Shown: positions 37,985 to 47,648, counted from the stretch's first letter. The stretch: DNA of 64,000 nucleotides from an uncultured Alteromonadaceae bacterium (GCA_947494925.1 CANLWS010000008.1:236394-300393), one strand, 5' to 3'. The notes: generated by a model from the letters alone, not told the origin. Numbers and translations are program-made.

Positions 37985-39634
37985 TTACCAGGAACCATAC
38001 ATAGGATTCGGTAGCAATATCAGCTGCGCTTTAGATTTAGGCAGGAGTTCTTCGATATTCGCTTCTTCCTGTGTAACACCAGCAAAATCTTCAATGTTGT
38101 CTCCTACCTGCATGATAATTTTCAGTTCTGGAAATAGAGAAGTACGTTTTTTTCCAGCTTGGTAACAGCTTGCATTACCGTTTTCTAATTGTTGTCTTCG
38201 TAAATCTTTATCGTTGATAACAGAGTCACCATTGATCGCTTTTTTATCCGCATCCACTCTTCCAATCAGACAGGTGTTGGCATTGGATATTGGTACTTCC
38301 AAAGACTGAAGATTGCGCCAGGTGTGTTGGTCTAACTCTCTGTTTCGGTTCGTAACTAGAGCGAGTTTTCCACCTAGTTGAAATACTGTCTGGATAAACT
38401 CTTTTACCCCAGGTACCAACGTAGCCCGCTCAGAAGCAACCCATGCGTTCCAGGTCTCGGGGTCGTAACTTGCGCCGATTAGTTCAACCGAAACTTGATA
38501 CTGGCTATTGTCCAGCACAGTTTCGTCCACATCCATCACCACAGCCCAAGGGGAGGAAGGTAAATCAAGATTATTAAGCGCGTCTGTCGCGCTTAGATAA
38601 ACTGCTGAGGTTAGGTATTGGTATTCTTTGCTGGTGGTTTGCCACTTTACCGCATTAGATAACGGATAGGAGACGTTGGACAAGTGCAGTGACAGCGCAC
38701 AGTGGTCGCTTAACATAGCATCTGGTTTCATGTCGGCAAACGGATGTATATTCGTCGACTTCTTCAGTCCTTTTGTAGGCATATTTCCGATTAATATGTG
38801 ATCGATTGGTGCAGGGTAATATGGATGGCATCCAATGAGGTTTGCACCCGGGTTTTCGAGAGTTGAAACACTGCCGTTTGAGTTTGATGTCAACTGCCGG
38901 GTTAAATGATTATAAGGTGCTGATAGACGATGATTAAAGTCACCCAGTATCACATAGGGAGTACCATCCTGCTCTTTTTGTTCTGCCCAGGCGTCGAGAA
39001 TTGGTGCTTGTGCGGCAAACGTCTGGCAGGCCTCCGAGTCTGAACGGGAATAGTTGTCAACGAAACAGCCGCTTTTCATATGCACGTTCAAAAGCGTCAA
39101 AGCGCCTAAGGGTGAGTCCACTGTCAGTTCCAGTCCATAACGTAAGCCAGGGTTTTCCAATCCCAAGCTCCCTAGAGAGTTAGCTCTAATTATTTTGATC
39201 CCATTGCGCACGGCAAAAGCGACCTTCTGCTGAGTCGAGGTAAAACCACTTTTTCTGCAGGTGTAGGGTTCGCTATCTGGCCTCGTTGAAATAACAATCT
39301 GCCATCCCTGTTTTGGGAAGAGCAATTCCGCAGCTTCAATCGATGCCACTTCCTGGAGGGCCACGATATCGGCGTCAAGTGATTGAGCATATTCTTTTAG
39401 CCGTCTAAGTTCTTCTTCGCTGCGAGGTCGGCATCCATCTGTGAGAGGTGAAGCAAGATGTTCAACATTCCACGTGGATATAACTAATTCACCTGACTCA
39501 ATTGGTAGAGAAGACTGGGGAATCAAGCTGGTTATCTGACTATCTGATGTTGCAGAACAAGAAACTATTGAAGTGAAAAGCACGCTAAGTAACAAGGTGT
39601 ATGCTGGTTTTTTCAAAGGCATTCTATTTTCCAT
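37985..39634 (-). CDS. Lipoprotein fusing an endonuclease/exonuclease/phosphatase domain to a HAD acid phosphatase
   Basis: The N-terminus has a lipoprotein signal (SIVSCS). Residues about 45-330 form an endonuclease/exonuclease/phosphatase fold: ISTWNVEHL, DADIVALQEV, GDFNHRLSAP and SDHCALSLHL. Residues about 345-549 match the acid phosphatase class of HAD enzymes like lipoprotein e(P4): VVMDVDETVLDN with both catalytic Asp, ALVTNRN, and a late QVGDNIEDFAG. Together these could cleave phosphodiesters and then free phosphate, for scavenging extracellular DNA, nucleotides or phospholipid head groups. The start may be the ATG 12 nt later. It stands alone upstream of the propeller pair and shows no Pho box that I can recognise. 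Confidence 0.85.
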   Translation of the reverse strand: MENRMPLKKPAYTLLLSVLFTSIVSCSATSDSQITSLIPQSSLPIESGELVISTWNVEHLASPLTDGCRPRSEEELRRLKEYAQSLDADIVALQEVASIEAAELLFPKQGWQIVISTRPDSEPYTCRKSGFTSTQQKVAFAVRNGIKIIRANSLGSLGLENPGLRYGLELTVDSPLGALTLLNVHMKSGCFVDNYSRSDSEACQTFAAQAPILDAWAEQKEQDGTPYVILGDFNHRLSAPYNHLTRQLTSNSNGSVSTLENPGANLIGCHPYYPAPIDHILIGNMPTKGLKKSTNIHPFADMKPDAMLSDHCALSLHLSNVSYPLSNAVKWQTTSKEYQYLTSAVYLSATDALNNLDLPSSPWAVVMDVDETVLDNSQYQVSVELIGASYDPETWNAWVASERATLVPGVKEFIQTVFQLGGKLALVTNRNRELDQHTWRNLQSLEVPISNANTCLIGRVDADKKAINGDSVINDKDLRRQQLENGNASCYQAGKKRTSLFPELKIIMQVGDNIEDFAGVTQEEANIEELLPKSKAQLILLPNPMYGSW

Positions 39635-39686
39635 TGTTTGACTTTTTCAGACACGTTTTAGCAAACTAAGTGAAAGTTTGCTGTGT

Positions 39687-40157
39687 TCAGGGCTCCTGAG
39701 CTAGTTTGCAGATATGGCAAACACAGGCCAATTCAAGGTGCGGACTTATCATAGTATAGCCGGACTCAAAAACTCGCTGTTTGAGTGAATCCAGAAGGTC
39801 GGACGAGATAGTCACTTCTTCTACACAACCGCATGAAGTGCAAATCATAAACTGGGACATGCCGTGGTCGTGACAACAGCGTATATGACTGCAAGCTATA
39901 TACTTATTGTTAAGATTGAGCTTGTGCACCAGTTGTTCTTCTTTAAGAAACTCAAGAATGCGGTATACCGACATGGCCTGAATCTCTTCTTTATAGCTTA
40001 GCTGATATTGATCAATCAATTCATATGCCGACAAGGGTCTTGGTGAATCTATCAATACTTCCAGCACTTTCTGGCGTTTTTCAGTAAAACGTACGCCTGC
40101 AGACGAACAGATGTCCTTTGCGGTTTGGACTACACTAGATAGTTTTTCGGGTGACAT
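39687..40157 (-). CDS. zur: Zinc uptake regulator, Fur family
   Basis: Repressor of zinc-uptake genes when zinc is plentiful. It has a Fur-type winged helix (about residues 15-80, with FTEKRQKVLEVLI and AMSVYRILEFL), a dimer domain with metal residues in CSHIRCCHDHG, and two structural Cys pairs, CTSCG and CVCHIC. Three features favour Zur over Fur: the C-terminal CxxC, three Zur-box palindromes in the window, and the DUF1826 gene just upstream. The ATG at 40155-40157 with a CGAGG ribosome site is preferred to a TTG 45 nt upstream that lacks one. It follows the DUF1826 gene by about 100 nt and probably shares its transcript, giving autoregulation. Confidence 0.88.
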   Translation of the reverse strand: MSPEKLSSVVQTAKDICSSAGVRFTEKRQKVLEVLIDSPRPLSAYELIDQYQLSYKEEIQAMSVYRILEFLKEEQLVHKLNLNNKYIACSHIRCCHDHGMSQFMICTSCGCVEEVTISSDLLDSLKQRVFESGYTMISPHLELACVCHICKLAQEP

Positions 40158-40262
40158 AGGAGCCTCGTATGCAGTTAGATTACCTAGCGTAAAATGATTC
40201 AAATGATGGTTTCATGCATAGCAATTTGCTGTTTTGGATACCAGGGAACATGCACATATATC

Positions 40263-40907
40263 TTATATAGGGTCCAGGGTTAGCAATACGCGTGATTCAT
40301 TTTGCCTAAGATCACATGACCTGTGAATGGCGGCGGAATGACTTTCTCCCCAGGCACTTCCTTTGAGTAAGGCAACATCGAAGCAACTCAATTGCCTAAT
40401 GCTTTGTTCGCAGGTGTAAAGGCCGGATTCATCGTCTACCCGTCCACCAGAACCATGACCGAGTTTGCTGGCATCAGCATATTCATTTGGCAACCATTGG
40501 GTACCCGGACCAAGGTAGGTTGTTATTAACCTTACTGGAATATTGTCCACATGAAATCGAGGGCACATAGCTTGATCAACTGCTGTTAATCTCAGCCCAA
40601 CTCCAGAGCAATCGAACAAGCAAGTCAGCATGTCAGCGAGCTGATAAATGTCATTAACCGCTTGTTCTTTACCAATACCATCTGGCAATAAGTCGTCCAG
40701 ATTGGATTTCAAAGATGAGATTTCAAATACATTGCGTATCCCCAACCTGAGTGACGTAGATACGCTATCAAAATAAGCCTGTATGACTCTGTTGGGTGTC
40801 CTCTTCCAACAGCTAAGGCTGGTAGATTCAGAAAATATTTCAGTTAATACCAAAGGTGATTTGCCATATTGAAAAGAGGCTACTGAAGTTGAAGCTTGTA
40901 GTTGCAT
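40263..40907 (-). CDS. DUF1826 family protein, zinc-starvation associated
   Basis: A 214-residue cytoplasmic protein. The core FHVDNIPVRLITTYLGPGTQWLPN (about residues 117-140) is the family hallmark, with a possible metal site formed by its His and Asp and a later HRSC. DUF1826 genes are known to cluster with COG0523 GTPases and to be under Zur. Here a Zur box ends 27 nt before the start, and zur itself follows. The function is unknown; it may be a client or partner of the COG0523 chaperone. Confidence 0.82.
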   Translation of the reverse strand: MQLQASTSVASFQYGKSPLVLTEIFSESTSLSCWKRTPNRVIQAYFDSVSTSLRLGIRNVFEISSLKSNLDDLLPDGIGKEQAVNDIYQLADMLTCLFDCSGVGLRLTAVDQAMCPRFHVDNIPVRLITTYLGPGTQWLPNEYADASKLGHGSGGRVDDESGLYTCEQSIRQLSCFDVALLKGSAWGESHSAAIHRSCDLRQNESRVLLTLDPI

Positions 40908-40934
40908 AGGTTGAATCCATTTGCATCATTCAGA

Positions 40935-40949
40935 TGTTACAATATAACA
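40935..40949. promoter_or_regulatory. Predicted Zur box upstream of DUF1826-zur
   Basis: TGTTACAATATAACA: left half TGTTACA, right half TATAACA around a central A. It is 27 nt from the DUF1826 ATG, where a bound repressor would block transcription. Confidence 0.85.
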
Positions 40950-41457
40950 TAACATGTATGTGGGCCGTTTATAAATGCTTTTTTTTACTAATAATTGACA
41001 ACCTCTTGTTTACAGAAATTCACGTAGGGGTTTGTATTACCAGAGACTGAGTTTGTGTATCGAAAAGTTAACTAGTACTTCAGCCAAGGAACGGTTGCCA
41101 CCTGGGTTCTTGGAGTGGCGCTGCCGCAAATATATTTCATGACAGCTAGAAATTTCAGGAAACTGGTCATCCCAACACTATTTTTGAGCTTGATTTTTGT
41201 AATTAAAAACACAGAGGAATCATAACCTGATAGCAGGGGGCTCTGGATTCCTTTGATAGTAAACTCAATATGTACACATCCGTGATGATGCTCTATCCCT
41301 CAGCTTTGCGGTTTAGTGCATTTAGTATGTTAAATACCGGCTCAGCCATTTGGTGCCAAGCTTTAAACCTGCTTTCGGGTGTATGTCGTTAATCTCAGAA
41401 ATAAATTGTTTAGTAGACATATTTCATTTGTGTTCTGACGTGAGAAAACTAAGGCAG
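40950..41457. other. Intergenic stretch without a gene
   Basis: About 500 bp between the Zur box and the next minus-strand gene. No frame with a ribosome site, no strong hairpin and no RNA gene was seen. Confidence 0.5.
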
Positions 41458-43578
41458 TTACTTACCTATCAAAACGGGATTATTAACAGATCCATTTTCG
41501 TTTTGGGCATTTGAGTAATAACCCGCATCCGTCATTATTTTTAAAACTGTTTCCTGGGCGAGCTTGACCCCTTCTTCGACACCAATTTGCTGTTTCAGCA
41601 CCCGTTGGAATATCAGGCCAACCTGATAGCCTATGGCTGGAAATTCCGGAAGACTGCTTGTTCGTATACCGTCGTTGAACAAACTGACGTTTTTGGTCCT
41701 TTCTTCCAGTGTCGTCATCTCATCGAGTACTTCTTTTGCATAGGCGTTTTGTTGTACATAATTTTCAGAATAAGTAGATCGTCTGGTTCCCGGAGGCATA
41801 CTTTTCAGGTCAACAAGTTCTCCGACTTTTTGAATATAATCTTTTGAGGTTACCCAGGTGGCAAATTGCTTGGCAAGAGCTTGGTTTTTTGAAGAACTTG
41901 GAACGCCAACCGCCCATGTCCACAGCCAACTTGCGCCTAATTTCTTTTTTCCGTGGGGAGATTTGACCATTTTGATTTTATCCGCGACCTGTGACTTCTT
42001 CGGATTAAATAAATGACCAGCTAACGCTGTAGAATCGATCAAAATTGCCAGGTGACCTTTTTCAAACAGTCGCTGATTCTCCTGCCACCCATTTTCGGCG
42101 TAATTGGGAGGGCCATAGAGAGAAAGAATTCTGCGATAAAAGGACAAGGCTTCAATCCATTCGTCGCTATCCATTTGAGGATTCCAGTCCTGATCAAACC
42201 AAATCGCGCCGTAGCTGTTGGCCATTGTAGTGATAAAAGCAATATTCTGTCCCCAGCCGCTAATACCACGCATTCCTATGCCAAATACCTGATTTTCGGG
42301 GTCATGCAGCTGTTTGGCCGTCTCCAACAATTTGTCATACGTAGGAAACATGGGCATTTCAAGATCATTCTCTTCCAGCAAGTCCTGGCGATAGTAAGTG
42401 GCAGAGCGTTCGCCGATGAACGGCAATGCGTATATATGCTTTTCATCTTCAACTAGATTAGCTATGTTGCCAAAAAAGTCCTGCTTGTCGTAATCAGTAG
42501 GGAGATCGTCAAATGGGACCAGCCAACCTCGTTTCCCCCAGTTTTTTGCTTCTAATCCTCCCAGCATCACAACATCATATTGACCGTCAGATATCGCCAT
42601 ATCCGATAACAAGCGTCTGCGTAGTATATTTTCCTCAAGCACCCTGAATTCGATGTTAAGACCCGGATGTTTCTGCATAAAAATAGAGACAACCTTCTGC
42701 AGGTCTTTTATCTGATTTATGTTGGGCACACCTATCACCAAACTCGTCTTTTTGTCCGGTTGAGTTTGGTTCAGGTACAAGCCATGCTTATGCATGATAG
42801 TGTTAAACTGGCCAGTGGATTTTAGTGCAGCCAGCCCTTGATTAAACATATCTAAGATTACGTCTACATTTTCGTGTTGCCTGCTAACCGCGATACGAAA
42901 ATCAAAAGCCGATGATTGGTCTGAGATAACTTCCAGATTGCCGATTAAGTGCGGTCTGTAGTGGACAATCAAATCAGCAGCGGTGAATTTATCCATTAAT
43001 AGTAGGTCGACCCTATCAGCCGCCAGCATCTCAACAATTTGTAAATCTGAGACTGCGGGTAATTGGCTGTAACAATCCTTAGGCAAATACTCATGGTCGA
43101 ACGTACCCCTGACAATACCCAAGTGCAGGCGTCTATTTGAGTGTTGTCGTTTAAAACAAGAATTGATCGTTCCTGTTTTCGGAACATAAACCCGGTTTGC
43201 TTTTTTTACTTTCGACAGCATACCCCCAGGGAATGGGTCGGAATAAATAAACTTGTCATGCTTATTTTTCTGAGGCTCCCTGACCGGGCCGTATACGTCC
43301 ATATATCCCGTTTCAGTAAACCGTTCTGCCCGTGAGATGGGAAAAAAAGTAAAATTCGGATCAGCACCAGAAATCAAAAAAGCCTTAGCAATAATCTCAT
43401 TGGCATAACCAAATTGTGGCAATGTGTGGCCTGAGTAGGGTTCTTTTTCTATTGTCGCGATTTGCAGCTTTGTTGGTTTTTCTATCGCAGTTGCTGAAGG
43501 CGACACTGTGATAAAGGTCACCAACACACCAAGCAAACAACAAAAATGCCATTGAATCCGCTTCACTATTAACCGCAA
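41458..43578 (-). CDS. Exported protein fusing two different solute-binding domains
   Basis: A 706-residue protein with a signal peptide (to about residue 31). Residues about 35-265 resemble the SBP_bac_3 family: KLQIATIEKEPYSG, MLAADRVDLLLMDKFTAADLI. Residues about 278-690 resemble the extracellular sugar-binding SBP_bac_1 family: LVIGVPNINQIKDLQKVVSIFMQKHPGLNIEF, DVVMLGG, YALPFIGERSATYYRQDLLEE, GASWLWTWAVGVPSSSKN. No permease or ATPase lies next to it and it is transcribed alone. It may deliver ligand to a transporter encoded elsewhere, or act as a sensor. Such tandem fusions of two SBP classes are uncommon. Confidence 0.82.
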   Translation of the reverse strand: MRLIVKRIQWHFCCLLGVLVTFITVSPSATAIEKPTKLQIATIEKEPYSGHTLPQFGYANEIIAKAFLISGADPNFTFFPISRAERFTETGYMDVYGPVREPQKNKHDKFIYSDPFPGGMLSKVKKANRVYVPKTGTINSCFKRQHSNRRLHLGIVRGTFDHEYLPKDCYSQLPAVSDLQIVEMLAADRVDLLLMDKFTAADLIVHYRPHLIGNLEVISDQSSAFDFRIAVSRQHENVDVILDMFNQGLAALKSTGQFNTIMHKHGLYLNQTQPDKKTSLVIGVPNINQIKDLQKVVSIFMQKHPGLNIEFRVLEENILRRRLLSDMAISDGQYDVVMLGGLEAKNWGKRGWLVPFDDLPTDYDKQDFFGNIANLVEDEKHIYALPFIGERSATYYRQDLLEENDLEMPMFPTYDKLLETAKQLHDPENQVFGIGMRGISGWGQNIAFITTMANSYGAIWFDQDWNPQMDSDEWIEALSFYRRILSLYGPPNYAENGWQENQRLFEKGHLAILIDSTALAGHLFNPKKSQVADKIKMVKSPHGKKKLGASWLWTWAVGVPSSSKNQALAKQFATWVTSKDYIQKVGELVDLKSMPPGTRRSTYSENYVQQNAYAKEVLDEMTTLEERTKNVSLFNDGIRTSSLPEFPAIGYQVGLIFQRVLKQQIGVEEGVKLAQETVLKIMTDAGYYSNAQNENGSVNNPVLIGK

Positions 43579-43845
43579 ATCAAACCTTTTCTATAGAGAG
43601 TAAATAAATCAACCGAAGGATCAACATACGCCCAACTTAACACAGACGTTTATCCCTCATGGTAGAAAGTCTTAGCTATACAGTATAGTGTCTTTTGCAT
43701 AACCTACATGGTTTTGACGCGGGGGCGGCAGCCTCTTTTCACGTCAGCTGAATGTCTTAGACATATTGCGTTGTCACTGATGAATATGCCCGGCAATGGG
43801 AGCAAAAAATTGAGTGCCTAAGTAATGCCAGGTACTTGGATACAA

Positions 43846-44739
43846 TCAAACTAAAAAGGATAGTAATACCTTTACATTGCTTGTTGGCGGAATGTTCTTC
43901 GACCAAAGTGCAAATAATGGCAAAGGTTTGACTTTCCAATCAGGTAATACAGTCTGAAGTTCGCCACGTTTAATATCGTCCTTTACTTGCGATTCTGCCA
44001 AAACGGCTAAGCCTAATCCATTCAAACAAAGCTGGTGAATCGCTTCGACGCTATTAACCGTCAATTGATTGTTAAATTTAATAGTTTGATTTTTTCCAGA
44101 TGATTCGAAGGTTCTTTGGTTAGATAACTGACGCAGCTTTATCCATTTCCACTTAGCAATATCTTCAAGTGTTTTTGGGTTTTTATGCTTTAAATAGAAT
44201 GATGGAGAACATACTAAAATGCGCTTCAAGATAGCTATTTTCTTAGCAATAAAATCGCTGTCTTCCAGCTCTCCTGCTCGTATTGTTAAATCGACACTGT
44301 CATCCACTATATTCCGTCTGGTGTCAGAGTAGTCAATATCGAGCGTTATATTAGGATAGGCGTTGGAGAATTGTGCAATCCGCTCGTTCATAAAAGAGGT
44401 ACTCAACGCAGTTGGAAGTGATATTTTAATTTTCCCCCTCGGCTCATTTTGACCATTTGATAGCTGCGCAATTCCCTGGTTTGCAGCATCTAGCATCTTC
44501 AATACATTCGAATAAAAAACTTCTCCTTCGTAACTTAATGAAAGCTTGCGTGTTGAACGGTATATCAAGGCAGAGCCCAATTTTTCTTCCAGCTTCGAAA
44601 TATGATAGCTCACCACAGATGGGGAGAGCGATAGGGCTTTAGCTGCTTCTCTGAAGGATTGTCTTTTAGCGACTTCAGCAAAGATAGCCATTGCTTTCAA
44701 ATCATCAATCAAAATTGTTCCAAAATTTAGAATTATCAA
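43846..44739 (-). CDS. LysR-family transcriptional regulator
   Basis: An N-terminal helix-turn-helix (SFREAAKALSLSPSVVSYHISKLEEKLG, about residues 28-56 of this reading) and a LysR substrate domain after residue 95. The start drawn is a TTG. A second TTG at 44710-44712, just before IDDLKAMAIF, is more usual for the family and follows GGAACA, so the protein is probably nine residues shorter. It is divergent from a LysE exporter gene 75-100 nt away, a common regulator-target pair in which the amino acid induces its own exporter. Confidence 0.87.
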   Translation of the reverse strand: MIILNFGTILIDDLKAMAIFAEVAKRQSFREAAKALSLSPSVVSYHISKLEEKLGSALIYRSTRKLSLSYEGEVFYSNVLKMLDAANQGIAQLSNGQNEPRGKIKISLPTALSTSFMNERIAQFSNAYPNITLDIDYSDTRRNIVDDSVDLTIRAGELEDSDFIAKKIAILKRILVCSPSFYLKHKNPKTLEDIAKWKWIKLRQLSNQRTFESSGKNQTIKFNNQLTVNSVEAIHQLCLNGLGLAVLAESQVKDDIKRGELQTVLPDWKVKPLPLFALWSKNIPPTSNVKVLLSFLV

Positions 44740-44813
44740 TTTTAATTAGAGCATCTAATAAAATTAGCTGCAAGATGTAAACTGATGCTGTGTTTATCAG
44801 GGCGAGAAGGGCA

Positions 44814-45404
44814 ATGTCTTTATTTTTTCCAATGGTTATCTTTTCAATTTCTATGTCAATTAGTCCGGGGCCTGTGAATATCATCGCAATGACAAGTGGC
44901 CTGAATTTTGGATTTAGGAATTCGTTAAAGTTTGTGAGCGGCGCTACATTTGGATTTATATCACTATTACTTTTGATAGGTGTTGGGTTGGGGGAGGTAA
45001 ATAACCTCTTCCCTGAAATCGTCGAACTGCTGAGATACGTAGGTTGCGCATACATTTTTTATATTGGATTTCAGATTATTCGAACAACCCAAGTTACAAC
45101 TAATCATGAAAACGAGCACAATATTCCTACATTTCGCCGAGGGTGGTTCATGCAGTGGCTTAATCCAAAAGCCTGGATTGCATGCTTAGCGGGATGCTCC
45201 GCTTTCAACGTATATAACTCAGAAAAAATACTGATTCAGTTTCTGACAATTTACTTCTTTTTTTGCTTCATCGGCATTGCTAGTTGGGCGCTACTAGGGC
45301 AAAAAATTAAAGTATGGGTGGACTCTGAAGGACGGGTTAAAATTTATAATAGTGCAATGGGAAGCATCCTCTGCCTATTGGCCATAGCTATCTTGGTTAA
45401 CTAG
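44814..45404 (+). CDS. LysE/RhtB-family amino acid exporter
   Basis: A membrane protein of about six helices and 196 residues, with the family opening SISPGPVNIIAMTSGLNFGFRNSLKFVSGATFGF and the motif WLNPKAWIACLAG in the second half. These proteins expel amino acids or homoserine-like compounds. The ATG at 44814 follows AGAAGGG; a GTG 24 nt upstream would add an unusual basic tail. The divergent LysR gene probably controls it. The cargo cannot be predicted. Confidence 0.87.
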   Translation: MSLFFPMVIFSISMSISPGPVNIIAMTSGLNFGFRNSLKFVSGATFGFISLLLLIGVGLGEVNNLFPEIVELLRYVGCAYIFYIGFQIIRTTQVTTNHENEHNIPTFRRGWFMQWLNPKAWIACLAGCSAFNVYNSEKILIQFLTIYFFFCFIGIASWALLGQKIKVWVDSEGRVKIYNSAMGSILCLLAIAILVN

Positions 45405-45519
45405 CAAAGTAAGCCCTCTTTTATTTGTAAGAGTAATAAAAGCTCAAGCTTTTCGGCCCAAAATCGATCAGGTTTTTGGGCACTATAGAATTGGTAGCGG
45501 GCATTATTCAGATAAACAC

Positions 45520-46713
45520 TTAGTCTGATGGAACAAAAGTTGGCAAAATGCGTTGTTCCAGCATCTCAATGGTTTCTTTTCCCGCATTGCGTGCGCGGGC
45601 TGTAAGAGCAACTACCAGATTTAATTCATCAATCGCAATTACCATTTGAGTGCCTCCGCCCCAGGCTATCGCGGCTTCATATTCCTGATTCACAACCTTT
45701 AAAGATTTGCCCCAGAAGTAATACCCATACTTATATCCCGAGTAATCAAATTCGTCATCAGTGGGGGTAGCGACACTGCCAGTGGCCTGATTTAGAAATG
45801 CCTCAGAAATCAGTTGTTCTCCTTGCCATTTCCCTTTGTTTTTAAGTAGTGTTCCCCACTTAATCATATCTCTTGAGGTCATATTGGTGCTGCTCGCAGC
45901 CTCTGGCAGACCATTGACACTTTCTTTCCAGTAATATTGGTTGATGCCGAGTTTGTCGAGCAACTCTTTTTTAATAAAATCTTTGGCCGCGCCAGGTAAA
46001 ACTGCGTCTAGCACTAACATAGTGATCTGAGGATCCATTGATTGGTAGTGATAAATCTGCGACTCGCCTGTGACCGGGGTACTATGAGAAAAGTACGTTT
46101 GTGCGAGTTTTTGTCCCTTTACCTGATCCGGATCTTTCAATAATTCTTGTTGTTTTTCTCTGCTTATCCTTAATCCTGAGCGCATGCTCAAAGTGTGGTC
46201 TAGTGTGATCTTATCTACACCAGTCACCAGGTTTTCCCTATCGATATTCTTCAAGAACGACAGCACAGGTTTATGTAAATCCTGCATTGAAAGGTAACCC
46301 ATTTGGATCGCCCGACCTACCGCAAAAGAGGTATACCCCTTAGAAGCGGATGCCTGATAATGAGGCAGGTTTACTCGACCGTAGGCATAGTAAGATTCAA
46401 ACACAAGCTTACCCTCGTGTGCTATCAACAGACTGTCATAGGCTGCATGTTTTCCATCGGCTATTTCTTTGGCCAATGCAATAATTGTGGCTTTATCATT
46501 GAGCTTCCCGGGAGTTAATCCATCATTCCGTTTGTCTGGTGTGGAGTCGTAAAATGAGGTCTCTAATTTAGTTAAGTTTCGCTCTACTTCCCGAAATGAA
46601 AGGGTATTCTCAGAAAGGTCAATTTCTGGTGCTTTAGCAGAAGAAGCATACAAATTTGCTTGAATAAACAAGGCAAAAGATATGAAGGTCAGTTTGATTG
46701 TCGGATTGATCAT
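45520..46713 (-). CDS. Exported serine hydrolase of the beta-lactamase (class C) family
   Basis: A 397-residue protein with a signal peptide to about residue 23. The active-site SxxK is S122-A-S-K125, the second motif is YHYQS, and a late WGGGTQ may correspond to the KTG/HxG motif. This family includes esterases and peptidases acting on D-amino-acid or ester bonds as well as true beta-lactamases; antibiotic resistance should not be assumed. It is the last gene of an operon with two PD40 proteins and an esterase. Confidence 0.85.
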   Translation of the reverse strand: MINPTIKLTFISFALFIQANLYASSAKAPEIDLSENTLSFREVERNLTKLETSFYDSTPDKRNDGLTPGKLNDKATIIALAKEIADGKHAAYDSLLIAHEGKLVFESYYAYGRVNLPHYQASASKGYTSFAVGRAIQMGYLSMQDLHKPVLSFLKNIDRENLVTGVDKITLDHTLSMRSGLRISREKQQELLKDPDQVKGQKLAQTYFSHSTPVTGESQIYHYQSMDPQITMLVLDAVLPGAAKDFIKKELLDKLGINQYYWKESVNGLPEAASSTNMTSRDMIKWGTLLKNKGKWQGEQLISEAFLNQATGSVATPTDDEFDYSGYKYGYYFWGKSLKVVNQEYEAAIAWGGGTQMVIAIDELNLVVALTARARNAGKETIEMLEQRILPTFVPSD

Positions 46714-46780
46714 TATTTGCTTCTCGATAAGTTTTAGTGGACAGGCTGTTCAGGTAACGAGGTCTCTTTTTGATGTTTTG

Positions 46781-47635
46781 CTATTTGGGTCGCAGTGCTT
46801 CGATAAACTGCGCATCAACCCAAAAAATATTCTGATGTCTATTAAAGAAAAAATATTTTCCATCCGGCGTGACGTATGCGCCCGCTTCCCATACCTCTGT
46901 ATTGATTTTATCTCCCAAATTAATCGCCGCGCCCCATGAACCATCCTGCTGTCGAAAACTGATATAGAGATCTGAATCACCATGTCCGCCGTCTCTTTCA
47001 CTATCCCAGATTAAGTAAGAACCATCTGGCGCGATAAAGGGGTGGGCAGTGTATTTCCCAGAGTTGATATTTGGCCCCATGATTTTCGGAGCCTGACGCT
47101 TACCGTTACTTAAAGTGGAAATGCGGATAACATCTACTTCACCTTTATAGTCGTCAAAAACATATGTGCCGTCGGCAGCTGATGAAAGACGCATAATTCC
47201 CCAATCTTCGCGGTCGAACATGGGGCCAAGACTTTTAACTACTGACCAACCTGTTTCAGTGCGCGTCATATAGTTTTTGCCCAAATGCATGGTCTTGCCA
47301 TCTGGTGCAATCATGGGACGGCCCACTCTGGGCCCGACCACAAGTTCATACCACTGATTATTTTTGGATTTAAATGAAACTAACGACCATTCCCCACTTT
47401 TGTTATCCCTTCGGGTGAAGTAAAACTCTGTCAAGTCAGGCGTGAAGAAGGCGCTATAGTCACGATGCTCTGTTGTTGAGACAATACCGGGAGCGAAAAC
47501 TTCGGGGGTCAACCCGGGCGGTGTTTGCCCGAGGTACGGGCCTTGCAGCGTTGGTAACTCATCCCGACCATAGCATTTACCACTCAATGCCAGAAGAAAA
47601 AAGATCGTAAAAACAGTAACATAGATGCGATTCAT
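46781..47635 (-). CDS. Exported PD40 (TolB-like) beta-propeller protein
   Basis: A 284-residue protein with signal peptide and PD40 repeats: DYSAFFTPDLTEFYFTR, RPMIAPDGKTMHLG, AHPFIAPDGSYLIWDSERDGG and VTPDGKYFFFNRH. It has no enzyme motif. It is a close paralogue of the preceding gene in the operon, sharing the opening TLQGPYLGQTPPG and the LGPMFDREDWGIMRLS segment. It probably binds a ligand or partner in the periplasm or outside the cell. Confidence 0.83.
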   Translation of the reverse strand: MNRIYVTVFTIFFLLALSGKCYGRDELPTLQGPYLGQTPPGLTPEVFAPGIVSTTEHRDYSAFFTPDLTEFYFTRRDNKSGEWSLVSFKSKNNQWYELVVGPRVGRPMIAPDGKTMHLGKNYMTRTETGWSVVKSLGPMFDREDWGIMRLSSAADGTYVFDDYKGEVDVIRISTLSNGKRQAPKIMGPNINSGKYTAHPFIAPDGSYLIWDSERDGGHGDSDLYISFRQQDGSWGAAINLGDKINTEVWEAGAYVTPDGKYFFFNRHQNIFWVDAQFIEALRPK

Positions 47636-47648
47636 GATTGATTCCTGG

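Noticed and set aside
45520-46713. Antibiotic-resistance beta-lactamase
   Set aside because: Only the SxxK is clear; the other motifs and the operon context fit a general serine hydrolase better.
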